Part shown: piece after piece, positions 12,404-25,288 of the stretch
Numbering within the stretch: position 1 is the first letter of the stretch
Layout: each line of letters starts with the position of its first letter
Source: Phaseolus vulgaris
Taxonomy: Eukaryota > Streptophyta > Magnoliopsida > Fabales > Fabaceae
NCBI RefSeq assembly: GCF_000499845.2
Contig: NC_023753.2
Location: 4,920,791-4,984,790 of the forward strand
Direction: 5' to 3'
Length of the DNA stretch: 64,000 bases
Notes under the pieces: generated by a model
Seen by the model: only the letters and a program-made list of their open reading frames with translations
What the model was told of the DNA's origin: nothing
Databases searched by the model: none
Position numbers and translations under genes: made by a program

Positions 12404-14151
12404 CTCAGTCAGTTTATTCTCCAGTTGGGCATTTTTGAAGTAGGCATCTTTGAGCTCCTTACGGATTTTCTGCATTTCTTTAGCATCTTCTTTAATTTTC
12501 TTTTGTATCATACGATTGAATGCCAATAGGATTTCGGGCCATGATGATTTTTCAGTTTCAACATTTGGGATAAAGTCCCTCTTTTTGCTTGATCGGGTGG
12601 CGGACGAGTTGTGGTGTTAGGATGGGTTTTCCTCCAAGTCAATTGTGCTGGTTTGAAGGCATTATCTGTTTAGTGGCTTCAGTGGCATGGTAGCTTTTTT
12701 TTTCTGAGTCTGCATTCACTGGGGGTTTTGTTTGAGTGCTTCTGGTTCGTTGGGTCATCTCAGCTTTGGTTAGCAACATGGTGTTTTCTGATAGTGGAAG
12801 ATAGATAAGTACAAAGGTAACATAAGCAAAGCAATAAGTGTAGTAGAAGAAATGTACCACTATAGACTTTAAGTTCAATAGGTCAGTATTTGAGCTTTAA
12901 AAGAATTGGAGTTTCAAATAGAATCCCCAAGTCGTTGAGTTTTTTGCAGTTATTTAACTCACTACTTTCTAGTTCGTCAGTAGATTGTGAGGGTTAGAAT
13001 TGAGGATGGGACAACCAGTACAGGAGGAATCCTTCTAATAAATCAGGGTTTTGGTCGGATTTTTTAATTTTTATAAATTTTCCTTTAAAAGTCTTGTTGG
13101 AAGATTGGAAAAGAGTCAATATGCCTCAGCCTTTGATCCCACTCGCAGAAGCCCAAGAAGTTCGTTTCGACATTTTAAATTAAAAAAAAATAGAAAAACA
13201 TATTGGAGGTCGAAACAAAATCGAACTAGTCGCATAAAATATAGAAAGCTCGCACAAAAGCCCAACTATTAGGGTGAAATTAGGCGGAGGCAACATTCAT
13301 AGTATTCAAGATCTATTTTTCAAAAGGGGATAAGGGAAGTCGGACACCAAGCCTGGTAAATAAAGTTTCGTAAAAAAAGCAAAATGGAGGTTTGTCTATA
13401 CAATTTTTACATATTGGTTCCTCGGGTTTGCAAGGTACAACAACAACATCCTTATCAAAACCAGTGGGACTAAGTGCTTGAGCGTGACGAAGTGTTCGGA
13501 TTTTTTGTGTGGAAGAGGAAATGGAAACTTCTTGAAGGATGTCAAGTTTCGCCCATGGATACATGGAACAGTAATCCATGGGAACACAAAACAAGTAATA
13601 ACACAAGGTAGAGGCAAGGAAAAACGACAAAAGAAAAGCACGAAAGTGTACCTGGGAGCGTGTTTATCGTGTTCACAAAGGTACAATGAGCAGTTCAAGA
13701 GAGGTAGTGTAGGAGTGTGGTGGTAAAAGAAGTTGAATAGGGTAGAGGGGGTGAATGGATAGTAAAGGTGGAAAGCGAGAACGTTGGGGAAAAAAAGAGG
13801 AACTGCCAAAGTTGGAGCATAGCCAATGGAGTGGTGACACGTGGGTGGCAGGTGATTTTGAATGACAAGCGACGTGACATATAGCAAAATCATTTTAATG
13901 GGTGTGCATATCCATAAAGTGAGAAAAGTCGTTGGATGAGGACTATAAATTGGCGAATGGTGATAAAAAGGAAGCGGGAGAAGAAGAATTTTGGGCGAGC
14001 AAACAATGAATCATATGAAGGGATAAATTAGGAGTGTTTATGTTAATGAGATATATCAAATCGATTAGTGGCAGAGTTTGATGTAAAGACAATTAGCATC
14101 GTTGGCTCATGCCCGAGGTTAGGGGGTTGCAGCATCATGGGTTGAGCCCAA
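12404..14151. other. Rearranged interior of gypsy element
   Basis: No coherent pol or gag. On the minus strand 12400-12526 encodes a lysine/glutamate-rich coiled-coil-like stretch (MIQKKIKEDAKEMQKIRKEL), which may be an inverted gag-like fragment. Minus-strand frames at 13396-13893 are Pro/Phe/Leu-rich, low in complexity and not credible genes. Confidence 0.4.
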
Positions 14152-14439
14152 TGTAATGTATAAACAGATCACATGCCAATCTCCTCTTTTAAGGCCATTC
14201 AATACCTATTAGCGCAGATTGGGAGATTTTGGGTCGTCGGTTGTAAATGGATAATGACATTTATTATTGAACAAGGCTGACAACAGGGGGCGTGCTGAGA
14301 ATATATGAGAGGATTTTTGTATATATCAGAGGAGACATGAGAAACAAAGACATGTTCACATTTTGGTTAGAAATGTACTTATTCTTTACTACACTAGATA
14401 TTCTAAGACCGAAACTTGTCAAGTCTTTTATCTGAAATA
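14152..14439 (+). repeat. 3' LTR of gypsy element
   Basis: Matches 11770-12060 with scattered substitutions. Confidence 0.8.
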
Positions 14440-14859
14440 ATAATATACCGATAACTTTTAATAATAATTAAAAATTACTTTTAAAAATAATTAAAAGTGA
14501 CTTTTAAAAACATGATTCATTATTAATAATGTGTTCATAAATTTAACCGATCAACAACTATTATTATCATTATAAATTAATGATTTAACAATAATTTTAC
14601 AAAAAAAATCATTATCATAAATTAATTTAATAATCACAACACATTGAAAATTGTCATTAATATATAAATTAAAAAAATTAAAAATTAAAATGATTCTTGA
14701 TAAATTGTCGTTAAAAGTATTCAAAACGATGATGATTATGTATAGTTGTTAAAATCCTCAAAACAACAATTTTGTGTTCATGTCATTAAAAGTAGTTTTT
14801 TAAAAATATTATTTTTCAAAAAAAATAATCAAACCTAAAAACAATATATTCCATCTCAA

Positions 14860-14860
<1 letters not shown>

Positions 14861-14897
<37 letters not shown>

Positions 14898-14947
14898 TTT
14901 TTTATTTTTTTTATTTTTTTATTTTTTTATTTTTATTTTTTTATTTT
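14861..14947. repeat. Compound microsatellite (CA)n(TA)n(T7A)n
   Basis: cacacaca, then tatatata, then six units of T-rich tttttta. Confidence 0.9.
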
Positions 14948-15894
14948 GACATAATGAATTACAAATCTAAGCTGTTATAACAAAAATCAATTCACAAATA
15001 TAAATGTATATATTTAAATAAAGTTTCAAAACATAACAAAAATCCAAATATACAAAAAAAAACAAATTATACTAGTATTTCGTATACTCTATACATGTCA
15101 ACAAAATATTTAGCTCACAAAATATTTAGCTCACGTTGTCTTTATATATTTTATTATTTCTAAGTTTAATAGTTATAAATATTACAATATTTAGAATTAA
15201 ATTTATAACTAATAATATGATTAATTAATATATTAGTGAAAGTAATAATATATTACCTGATTTCAACATCTATAAGACCAGCTTATGGAATAGTACCAGC
15301 ACCCACACTCATAACTATTGAAACTTATAATTATCTTATTTTTAATGACTTTTAATAATAATTTTCCAATAACCATCATTTCTTCTCAACATTTAATTTT
15401 TAATGATGATTGATCTTTGTAATCATTGTTAAAAAAAATGATTTTATAACTAAAATGCGATGACAATTTTCTTTTACGACAATGTCGTCTCAAATATCGT
15501 TATTAACTACATCATTTGCATATTTTGTCCCGGTGAAAACAACACCGAGTAGAATCGAAAACAGTGTTACAAGGAATTTTGATTTCACTTTTTGGTGCTT
15601 CCATATAAAATGAAAAATCCTCTATATATTGACAATAATCACAAGCTAGTAGGATTGAACCAATGGTGTGACGTGCGATAGTCACCACTTACAATAGCTT
15701 GCAGATTTAAACCAGGTTAAAAAAATTTGTTAATAATGAATTATGAAGGAATAAAAGACGAAATGATGGCTTCCAAAATTTTATACATATGAAATTCAAA
15801 AGGTAAGTTGCTGTCTCATTGGTGGGTTGCTTGATTGATTCTTCCATATAATGCTACCCTACTCATGGCTACCTAGGTTAGGCAATCTACCCTA

Positions 15895-15897
<3 letters not shown>

Positions 15898-15926
<29 letters not shown>

Positions 15927-15927
15927 T
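15898..15927. repeat. (AT)n microsatellite
   Basis: Run of TA/AT dinucleotides. Confidence 0.85.
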
Positions 15928-16199
15928 ATATATAAATCGTTTGTCTAGTTTTGCCTACCTTCGTGCATGACATCTCCACGTGAGTAGTTGTATGACGAGA
16001 TTGTAAAATTTAGAATTTTATTTAAGACTTTGAATATTTTACAATAAGTTGTAAAATATTGAAATTCAAACGAAAATTTAAACTGTAACTTTTTTATAAA
16101 ATCTAATTATTAAAAAATATATAAAAATGTAATGTAACTTGGTTATTATAATTATATGGATGTCGAGTTCAGAGTAATGTTTGTCCATTTGATACTCAG

Positions 16200-16500
16200 T
16201 TTGCTGTCGTGCTGGTAGTCTTCAAATTTTTTGAAACCCTTCCTCTTTTACGTGTGTGCTCCGTCGATCGGTGGGAGTACCTGCGATTACACTCTGACGT
16301 TTAAGTCAGTGTTCGTGTTTGGTTTTCTCCTTTTAGATATGGAGAAACTTACTTTTTCCTCCTTCAGAAGTCTTACTTATAGGTTGACCTGGGTCTCTAC
16401 TCATGTGGGCTCGATAATCAGTTCACCAAGACGTGTGTAGTTATCCTCAGATCGTGTGTAGTAGCTTCCTGATATCATGACGTGTGTTTTTGACCCATTC
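16200..16500 (+). repeat. Dispersed-repeat fragment, possibly LTR-derived
   Basis: Shares the acctgcgattac...ctgacg...aagtcagt block with 9960-10000. The following region (gacctgggtctctactcatg, acgtgtgtagttatcctcag) has LTR-like composition. Not classified. Confidence 0.4.
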
Positions 16501-17990
16501 AATATTAGTTATAACTGCTTCCTTGCCACGTATTTATTATGTTGTATTATATTAATTCTTGTCATCGATGGTCCGACTGGGACAGTTATAAAAACACTTT
16601 AGAAATGTTTTGATTTTGTGCATTTGCTAATAAATAAATGTAGTGTGTGTTTATGATTAGAATTAAAAAAGGCACGTTTCTTATATTTTCCATTTCTAAT
16701 AAGAAAAAAATGTAACAATTATAAAGCGTAGTTTTCAATTTTTCGGCTATGAAATTCTTCGAGACAAATCGTACTTATTTAGTTATTGAATTATCAAAAG
16801 TCTTATTTTTACTATTTTTTATTCACCTATTTATTCTTTTTATTTTTATTCAATTAGATATTTTATTTCTCACATTTATTCGTCAGGCGTGTTTTTCAAT
16901 ATTGTTATTGAATTTGTTTGAAAATAAGTTGTTATGTACAAAATATTCATATTGGAGCCTGCGTGTATAAATTATCAATTATAGCATATTACTATTTTAT
17001 TCGTGACCCATGTATATTTAAAGTAAGACAGTGAAATATTAAAAATGTTTTGCTTTCTAGTTTCAGTTTTCATTCCTAATTTTGGTTTCTCTATATGCTG
17101 AGTTAACTTAGTCCCATCTTAAATAAACCCAATCTTAAATTTTGGGTTTTAATAACTAAATAGAATTTAAAGAATTGTAAAATTAATTAGGATAAGGTTA
17201 ATCATATATATAGAGGTAGGTATATGTGTGTGTGTCAATTTGGTAATTATAGTGATTGCATTCATGATTGCATATGAATACAGATCAATTATAATGTTTT
17301 TAAACATGATTTGTTATAATAATTAATAGTATATAATATAGTCGATTATTTCCAAGTTAAGATTCTTATATTTTGGTACACTTTTTTTTTTCCATTTGCT
17401 GTCTGCTTTTGATTATATTTATTGAACAGTTAGCTATAGTGACTAATCAAGGTTTATTGATTTAAACCACGTGGAAATCTCTTATTGTCATCTGACAAAT
17501 AGGTCGAAATACTAGCCTATCATGGTTTTAGGTCGTAATAATGGTTTCAACTTGTTTTTCTGTTTGTACAATTTAATAAGGATGGTGATAAAACTAAAGA
17601 ATGTTTTTTCTATTTTTAGTTAAATGACAGCTTTAAATTGCAATAACTAATACATAAAAAATAAGCTGTTATGAAAATTTAAATTAATTTTAATTGAAAA
17701 TCATGCTAAAATTAGTTTCGAAATGTTATACTTAAAATTCAGTTATTAACTAATGATGCTTTGAAGTGGAATCCTCTTGGCTGCACAATGTGTGTTAGGT
17801 AATCCTAGCGTCCAAACTATGTCTCCTAATAGCGGAATAAAATTATACAAAATCGTTCACAAGATCACATCTTCCCAAGTTGCCTTTCATAGCTAAAACT
17901 TATATTTTGTTGTTAGAACTTTGTTTATATTTTGTTGTTAAGTTTTTTTTTAGTGAGATGATTACTTTGTTAAAAGGTGATGTAAGATGT
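16501..17990. other. AT-rich intergenic DNA
   Basis: The 73-codon plus-strand frame at 16749-16970 is Phe/Leu/Ile-rich translation of T-rich DNA and is not supported as a gene. Confidence 0.5.
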
Positions 17991-18600
17991 AGTCTTTGTA
18001 GAATTAAAGGGCTTTAAAACGAACAAAAAGGTTTTCCGAGGCTGAGTAATCACTGTCCGTAATGACTTATTTGCGGTGTATTTCGCAAGTCCCCCAGGAT
18101 ACAACAGGAACTTTCCGGTAATTTTCGAGGATCATAACTAGCAAGTTTCTCTTCTAAAAGAGTAATATCAAATAGAATCCAGAAAATTATAATATTAAAA
18201 TAAAGAGGAAAGAGAAATTAAAAAGTGAAAAATTGGGGAAAGGAAGAAGATGAAGTAGTGAGAGTGAGAGTTGCATTTCTGAAGAGGGTGGAGCTCTCTT
18301 ATATAGGGAGAGGATCCAAGAATCCGTTCCAACTTCCAAACCCACGTGTTTCCGTCCAACCTTGCAACTGCGGCGGCAACGTTCTAAAATCCCGAAGGAC
18401 CAGGCACAGCGTGCGCGGAAGCGGAGCAACGTTCTTCAACTTTCGAAGGGCAAGGTAGTGTTTTCCCGGTCATGTGGCCACGATCCAGGGTGGAGAGGGC
18501 AACGAGTGCGAAGATCTCGGTAAGTTCCAGTCTCTACTGCACTTCCGAGATCTCCTCCAACGGAATCAAAAAGCTAGGATTTTCCACGCACAAACCATTT
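17991..18600. other. GC-richer island, possible transcribed region
   Basis: Stands out from the AT-rich surroundings. It has a TATA-like tatatag at 18299-18305 and an imperfect direct repeat (ggcaacgttctaaaatcccg near 18373 and gagcaacgttcttcaacttt near 18423). Overlapping short frames exist on both strands (18225-18458 plus, 18187-18429 minus, 18472-18684 plus) and none resembles a known family. It could be a first exon, a non-coding transcript or a transposon piece. Confidence 0.35.
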
Positions 18601-19279
18601 CCGTTTCACACACTCTGTTTTTCGTTTTTGTTTTGCTATATTAGGTTCTGTTTTACAACAGTCTTATACTCAAATTTGTTTTGATAATATTATTAAAATA
18701 ATTATCATATTTGATGTATTATTTATTTTAAAATTTAAAATTTTGTCATAATTTTATTTTTAAGACTCTTTAATAGGTTAAAAAAAATATTTAAATTATT
18801 TTTTATTTCAATTTCTAAATAATTTAAATATAAAATATACATTTCTTACTAAACTGTTTTAAGAAAATTTCAAACTTTAAAGCGGATAATACATTATATA
18901 TATATATATATTAATTAATACATTATATATATTAATTAATGATGATATCTCATTTGATATTAATGTAACATTACTATTTTTTTCACAAAATTTTCACTTT
19001 AATTAAAAAATTTAATCATTTCAATAAAAATAATAATTCTATTTATCACAATTCTTAAGAAAAGAAAACGTAAAAAGTCTTCTAGAAAATTTTCAAAGCA
19101 TTTTATGAGAAGTGTGATATATAAATACCGTACTTATTTAACAATTTTACATTTATAAAGAAATCTGATAATTTTGAACCTCAATACACCACATTTGATT
19201 TTAGCAGCAAAACACGTTACATTACAAAATAATTTTTAATCGAAACTTTTTGGAATGGATTTATGAAGAGCAAACGTGT
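18601..19279. other. AT-rich intergenic DNA
   Basis: Includes an (TA)n tract at 18896-18910 and nearby attaatta repeats. No gene. Confidence 0.5.
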
Positions 19280-19692
19280 TTCTGAGGCTTTGACACTTCT
19301 TTTAAATGGGTGTATCCGTGTCAGACACACGTATCGGTGTCGACACTCGTAGGACACTTATCGGTGAATTGTTCAATTCAAAAAATATTTGTTAGATTTT
19401 TGAAAATTCTAACACGGTTCTAAATACAATAATTTTCTAAAAACTCAAATTTATTGTATAAATTTTTATTATGATTATAAAAATAAGAAACAAATTCTTT
19501 TGAACCAGTCATGAAAAATATCTTCCTACTCCCAAAATAATCTGAAACATACTTTTGCACATAAATATTTATTTTCAATTTATATAATTCAAAATTATAT
19601 AATATATAGATCCATGTTCCTGTGTCTTACATTTTAAAAATTATATGTATCTATGTGTCCGTATCGTGTCAGTATCTGTATCTGTGCTACAT
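19280..19692. mobile_element. hAT-like MITE, second copy
   Basis: About 410 bases aligning end to end with the element at 33647-34091. Shared blocks are gtgtcgacactcgtaggaca, gttagatttttgaaaattct, a stretch from about 19497 that includes gaaccagtcat, and a right end gtgctacat. Unlike the other copy no target duplication is evident. Confidence 0.65.
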
Positions 19693-21640
19693 CACTTTTC
19701 TCCTCCACGAATTCACACAAATTGTATAAGATATAGATGAATGCCAGATATATTTTCTTCGATGCTCATTTTTCTAATTATTATTATTATTATTATTATT
19801 TATTAAAAATTATAAATTTAAGCAAGTTTCAATTTTTATTTAATGACTTTCTTAATAATTTTAACCGTAGAGTGTTGAGAAAAAGGATTGTGGATCATAT
19901 GCTTCATGAGTGTATGGATTCGTTTGTTTACGTCTTTTTCACCAAATAATCCCTTTTTAAATAATTAATTTTATGTATTTTTACCATTCCCTTTCAATGC
20001 ACTCAATGGAATAACAACAAACACGAGTATTCAAGACATATATTCCCTCTAACTATTTTTACTAAAACTAATACTTATCATATGTTTTACATAATATTTG
20101 GACATTGCCTTTTTAAGTAAATTAATTGTTTATCTAACTATATTTTTAAATTAATTAAAAGATGCATAAATTTATTGTTTTGTCATATAAATTAGTTTTA
20201 AATTAATAATTAAATCAATAAATTTACTAAAGGGTAGTAGGAGGACCCACGTTGACTTGGGTGTTTGAATCCACGTCAGAATTAAACTCAAACACTTGTG
20301 TCTTTTTTGTTAGAATGTTAAAGAAAATAATATTTGTATGAATACATTGGATTGCTAAGAACATGAAAATTGATGAGACTAGGAGTAGACAACACCTTGT
20401 TGCACTGTCCTTGCTTGGTTTACACTAGAAAGTCTTTGATATTATTTTCATAACCACCTCATTCTACATGCGACTTTAGTGCAAATAATAGTAATGCATT
20501 TATCATATAAGTGAATTTGTTCACCAACTAAAAGTTCTTTAAAAAATTTAATATAAGTGAATTTTTACAAATTAACTTATGTAAGAGAAAAATAGCTCTT
20601 AATGAGAAAGGAATTACTTAGTTATTCAACACTAAGTTTATCTCATAAGCATAAATATTTGTCTAGTTCCAATAAAATCAACCTTTGATTCTTCAAAAAT
20701 TAAAAACTAAATATTTTGTATTTATGTTATGTGACACATATTAAGTAATAATTCTATTTCTGCTTATTAATATTTGCAATATAATGTTTGATGCTTCTAT
20801 AGAGATTAAGACTTATAAAATAAATATTATTTATCTATATGAAATGAATATTAGAAAAAAATAACAATCTTAATTTTTTGGAGAGATAAAATCTAAATAC
20901 TTTTTTAGAGGCATTAAAATCAATTGTCTTTCATCTTATAAAACTAAAACCAATACAAAAAATTTCAAAAAAAAAAATAGAAATTATAAAAATCAAAATA
21001 GTAAGTCTTATCTAATATATATCACATATACTTACAAGTGTTTCTTTCATGCAAAATCTTTATAGTTAAGAGATTTTCATATATATCTATTATTCATTAT
21101 CTTAATATGATGAAAATGTAAAATATATATTAATCTTTCAGATAACATTGAGAAAATTTGCATTTAAAATTTCTCTATTTACTTTTTCTTAATCTAAAAA
21201 ATTTCACTTCTTTTACTTTATTTAATTATAAAACATTTGCATTTAAATGCAAACCATATCACCTAAGAACGTCAACTTTTGGTTAGTTATATAGGAAGGT
21301 TTAATCTTTTTAATCTTTTAATTGATGCTATGCATATATTTCTAACTTAAATTAATTTTATTTTTTTAAAAAGTTTTGTTCACTTTTTAAAACTTTTTAT
21401 ACAAGTGCTTATGAAGCTTGATAAAGAATACTAATAGAAAACAATTTTGTAACAGACTCTATTTTTATTGTATATAGTTAAATATTAAAAATAACTCCTC
21501 CTTTAAGGTGCAATTACCATAACTACATGTTCTAAAAATACATATTTATTATAAAGACAAAGAAAATCATTACAATGTCAAATATATTGGATTAAACTCT
21601 GCATAAATAAAATCAAAATATATGTTTTACTAAACTTTAA
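19693..21640. other. AT-rich intergenic DNA
   Basis: A (TTA)n run at 19777-19801. No supported gene. 20220-20290 has a slightly GC-richer patch only. Confidence 0.5.
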
Positions 21641-22525
21641 TGGTATTTGATATGATGTATGAAGAATTATGCTAGATTTCTTGATAAGATTGATGTTTAT
21701 AGAAATATTTCGGTAATTAAAGATATAACTTATGGAATGGGAAATTTGTCTAAAACTTCAATGAAGAATGATATGTTGGATTTCAACGTGATTAAGTTTT
21801 TTGGTATTAATACTCGTATTGGTAAAGTTTTTTGTCCTCTTCCTATTAGATATGAGAGTTTCCTTCACTAGGCTGAGTTAAAATTAACATGGGACTGCTA
21901 GGGGATATATTGGTCTTGCTGCTTGTGGAGGTATTTTTCGTGGGAGTATGAGAGAGTTTATTGGTGTTTTCTCTGTGTTTCTTGAAGTTCAGACTGCTAT
22001 GGTTGTTGAGTTTTATGGAGTTATAAATGCTATGGAGGAAGCTCAAAGATGTGGCTTACTAATGTATGACTTGAATGTGATTCTGTCTTGATTTGTGTTG
22101 CGTTTACTAGTAAGACTAATGTTCCGTGGATGTTTCATAATCGATGAAATACTTGTCTTAATTACTGTGGAAAATTAGGGTTACTCATATTTTATATAAA
22201 GGGAATGCATGTGTTGATAAGTTGACTAATTTATGATTTACTTATAAAGAATCATTTCATTGGTACAATATGCTTCCATCTAGTCTATGAATAGGTAAAA
22301 TTATTTATGAATAAGTATAGTCTACCTATGTATTGTTTTTGTTAATATATGTGTTTTGGTTTAGTCTCCTAATTTTTTTATTTTCTTCTTTTCTTCTTTT
22401 TTTAATAATACCTCTTTCATGTGAATGTGATGAAAGATGATTGTTGTTACTTAAGATGTTAGTCTAACTGAGATGTCAAGTTACATAATAATGTCTAACA
22501 TGAAATCTTTTATAAAAAAAACTTG
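21641..22525 (+). pseudogene. L1-type LINE 3' fragment with RNase H domain
   Basis: Aligns with 50806-51222. The translation, interrupted by stops and frameshifts, shows a degraded RNase H domain: VKIN followed by a dinucleotide disruption of TDGA, then GGIFRGSMREFIG, FLEVQTAMVVEFYGV, and near the end KGNACVDKLTNL. Plant L1 LINEs often carry such a C-terminal RNase H. The 3' end aatgtctaacatgaaatctt followed by an A-run is shared with the second copy, so it is probably the true element 3' end. Confidence 0.75.
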
Positions 22526-23219
22526 AATTGTATAATATTTTTTTAAAAAAATTATTAGCTTATATTTTAGTATTTTATAATTTATTACACATTTATAATG
22601 TTTCATTTCAATCTCAAATACTTTTGATTCATAACTATAAATATATTTTATCCTCTAGTAAAATTTCCTTATTTTTTAATAATTGAATCTAAGTACTAGA
22701 GATTTGATTATTCTCTCTTTTATTGTCTCCATAAGTTCTAAGAAAAACCAAAACTTATTTACATCAAAGAGTCTACATTATAGTTAAACCAAACATTAAG
22801 TCATTGACTTATTGGTATCTTATCAGCTTTTAGGTTATGGTAGCTCAATTAACGACATTTTTAATTCTATTAGTTCTCTTACGTCTGATTTAAGTGTGAG
22901 TAATGCTTTGAAATCTTAAATTCCACAATACATACACCTATATAAACAAACATAATTCTTTGAAAATGTCAAAGAAAGTTCAAATCATCATGTAGCTCTG
23001 TGGATCATTGAAAATGGAATTTGCACTATATTATACATCTTTGGTCCATTCACATATTGAATTGCGAAAACAATATGCTAAAAAAAGTTGAAAGACAAAA
23101 GAAATGAAGTAAGACCAACGTTTTGGAGAAGGAAGAAATAAAGAAAGAAAAAAATGTCATTTCGGAGATATCATTTTCTGAGACATAGTTCAATTCAATT
23201 GATAATCTCTGTAACCAAC

Positions 23220-23261
<42 letters not shown>

Positions 23262-23949
23262 CTTTTGTTGTAAATTATTTGTATTAATAATAACTCTTCG
23301 TTTACTATTTGTCTTTTTCATGGCTAACTTTATGTGATTATATTAAAGCAATTGTTAATTGCACTCAATGATTTTAGACATATATTTCATCAATTTTTGA
23401 AATTTTAAATATTTTTCATTCCATAATTGAAAATTTAGAATTAGAAAACATATTCTAAAAAAGAAAATTTAAAATCAAATTTTATATTCTCAAAATAAAA
23501 TTCTGGAATAGAATTAAAAAACTAAAATTTCATTCTGAAAAATCAATTCCAGCATATAAAAATACATTTAAAAAAATTATAGGAAAAAAATTCAGGCACC
23601 GAAAAATAGATTATGGAATATGGAAAAGTGTTATGAAAAAGAAAAATGTATTCCAGAATATCAAATGAGAAATAGTTTAAGTTATACCCGCACATGTACA
23701 TGAAAACTACAAAAGACATTTCAGTCATTTTGTTTCAGTGATTAGGTGTAGGTATAAATTTGTTGGGTGCATAAAACAATTGTCTTATATTAATAGTAAT
23801 TATTTTTATGTGGTTTTTTTTTTATAACCTTGAGTGGAAGCACAAGTTACGTATCCATTACGTATTGTCACAACCAATTGGGCCTATATTACTGTAGCTG
23901 TTGACCAATGTGTCCGAAACACGAAAACCAAAACTTAAGCCCAATTCTA
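22526..23949. other. AT-rich intergenic DNA
   Basis: A long (TA)n tract at 23223-23260. 23380-23720 carries gaatt/aattc inverted motifs like those of the Mutator-like MITE interiors. No gene. Confidence 0.45.
23223..23260. repeat. (TA)n microsatellite
   Basis: About 19 uninterrupted TA units. Confidence 0.95.
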
Positions 23950-23964
23950 TTCTGAATCAGCACA

Positions 23965-24400
23965 AGAAAGTCAATAGATTGTTTATTCCTCCACCTCCAT
24001 ATTTTCTTCTGCCACTCCATACAAAATATACAAATATTTTTTTTTTATCTTTCGTGTGCTACCCTCATATTCCGGATTACATAATGCGAAAGTTAATCTC
24101 GAATTCGTAAATAGCTTACGAATTAATCCATTATATATTTTTAAAAAATGGTATTTCAGATTATATAATTTGAAAGTCTGGATTTGAGAGTAGCTTCCGG
24201 ATTATATAATCCAGAAACGCATTTGAAAAAAATCTTTCAGATTACATAATCCAGAAACTAACCTAACATTCCGGATTATATAATTTGAAAACTAACTATG
24301 CATATGAAAAAAGACTTTCAAATTACATAATACAAAATCTAATTATAAATTTGATAAAAAAACTTTTAAATGACATAATTCAAAATATTAAAAAAAAAGT
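23965..24400. mobile_element. Mutator-like MITE, one terminus lost
   Basis: The left terminus gattgtttattcctccacct matches the TIR of 29805-30218. The interior has the same series of palindromic units around ccggattatataatccag. No matching right terminus was found. Confidence 0.55.
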
Positions 24401-24844
24401 ATTTTTAAAATACTATCAAATTTATTATGAATATAATAAAATTCAATTCCATATAAACATATTAATAATTATGTTTTTAAATTGGATGAAATTGGTTCTC
24501 ATAAGCTTAAAAATATTATAAAGACTATAACAATAAAAATAGTTAGTTCTAAATGATAAAATAACAATGAAAATGTTAATATATTTAATTTTCTATTTTA
24601 AACTATTGGGCTTTGTTTGTTTGACCCAACTTTCTTTTTTCTGTTTCAGCTAGGTCTTAATCTTTTTCTTATATATACATCATGTATTTTACTCTCTAAT
24701 ATACAAGTGAATAAAAATTTCTTTTATATTTATTTTTTCTCTACAATTAGGGTTTATCAAAACCTCTATTTCTTTATTACGATTACGTACGCTACATTAA
24801 AGCATCACATCAAACAAGGAATATTCATCTTCATTTACTGTAAT

Positions 24845-25288
24845 ATGGTGTCAGAGCCATTTCGAGCCTATCCTAGCGAGTGTTTGTGTTGGGCCTATCG
24901 TGCCACCCGCTATCGGGCCGCTATCGGACCACCCAAAATATATAGTCCCATGCACGAGTTGGCAGTCTCGGCGTGAGGGGGGTGTGTTGGAGATCCCACA
25001 TCGACTAGAGATTAGAGCCTTTCATTGTATATAAGTGGGTGCAAACCTCAACCCTATGAGCCGGTTTTATGGGGTTGAGTTAGGCTTAAAGTCCACTTTG
25101 TAATATGGTATCAGAGTCATTTCGAGCCTATCCTAGCGAGTGTTTGTGTTGGACCTATCGTGCCACCTCCTATCGGACCACCCTAAATGTATAGTCCCAC
25201 GCACGAGTTGGCAGTCTCGGCGTGAGGAGGTGTGTTGGAGATCCGGTTTTATGAGGTTGAGTTAGACTTAAAGTCCTCTTCGTAATAG
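24845..25288 (+). mobile_element. TRIM retrotransposon in tandem LTR arrangement
   Basis: Order: primer site (tggtgtcagagcc, 24846), internal domain of about 125 bp, polypurine gtgaggggggt, LTR from TGTTGGAGATCCCAC at 24985 to about 25103, a second primer site (tggtatcagagtc, 25106), a second near-identical internal domain, gtgaggaggtg, then an internally deleted LTR from 25233. No coding capacity. The first LTR is absent or unrecognisable, so two internal domains share one complete LTR, the product expected of recombination between copies. Confidence 0.8.

Larger units (their letters stand above)
11770..14439 (+). mobile_element. Internally deleted Ty3/gypsy LTR retrotransposon
   Basis: Two LTRs of about 290 bases, 11770-12060 and 14152-14439, both start TGTAATGTATAAACAGA and share most of their sequence. 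The left LTR ends GAAACA and the right one GAAATA. The base after the left LTR begins ttttggcgccaccgtggggc, a classic plant gypsy primer-binding region. The interior is only about 2.1 kb and jumps from the leader directly into reverse transcriptase, so gag, protease and most of pol are missing. No clear target duplication was found. Confidence 0.85.
14440..16199. other. AT-rich intergenic DNA with simple repeats
   Basis: Contains (CA)n(TA)n followed by T-rich (TTTTTTTA)n at 14861-14947, and an (AT)n tract at 15898-15927. Repeated gttgttaaaa / gacaattttta motifs near 14700-14800 and 15340-15500 suggest an unclassified relic. No genes. Confidence 0.45.

Noticed and set aside
13396..13893. 165-codon minus-strand open frame inside the gypsy element
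   Set aside because: Low complexity (Phe/Pro/Leu/Cys-rich), overlaps frames on both strands, shows no domain, and lies in a dead retrotransposon.
24617..24976. 119-codon plus-strand frame across the TRIM
   Set aside because: Crosses AT-rich DNA, the primer site and the polypurine tract of a non-coding TRIM element.
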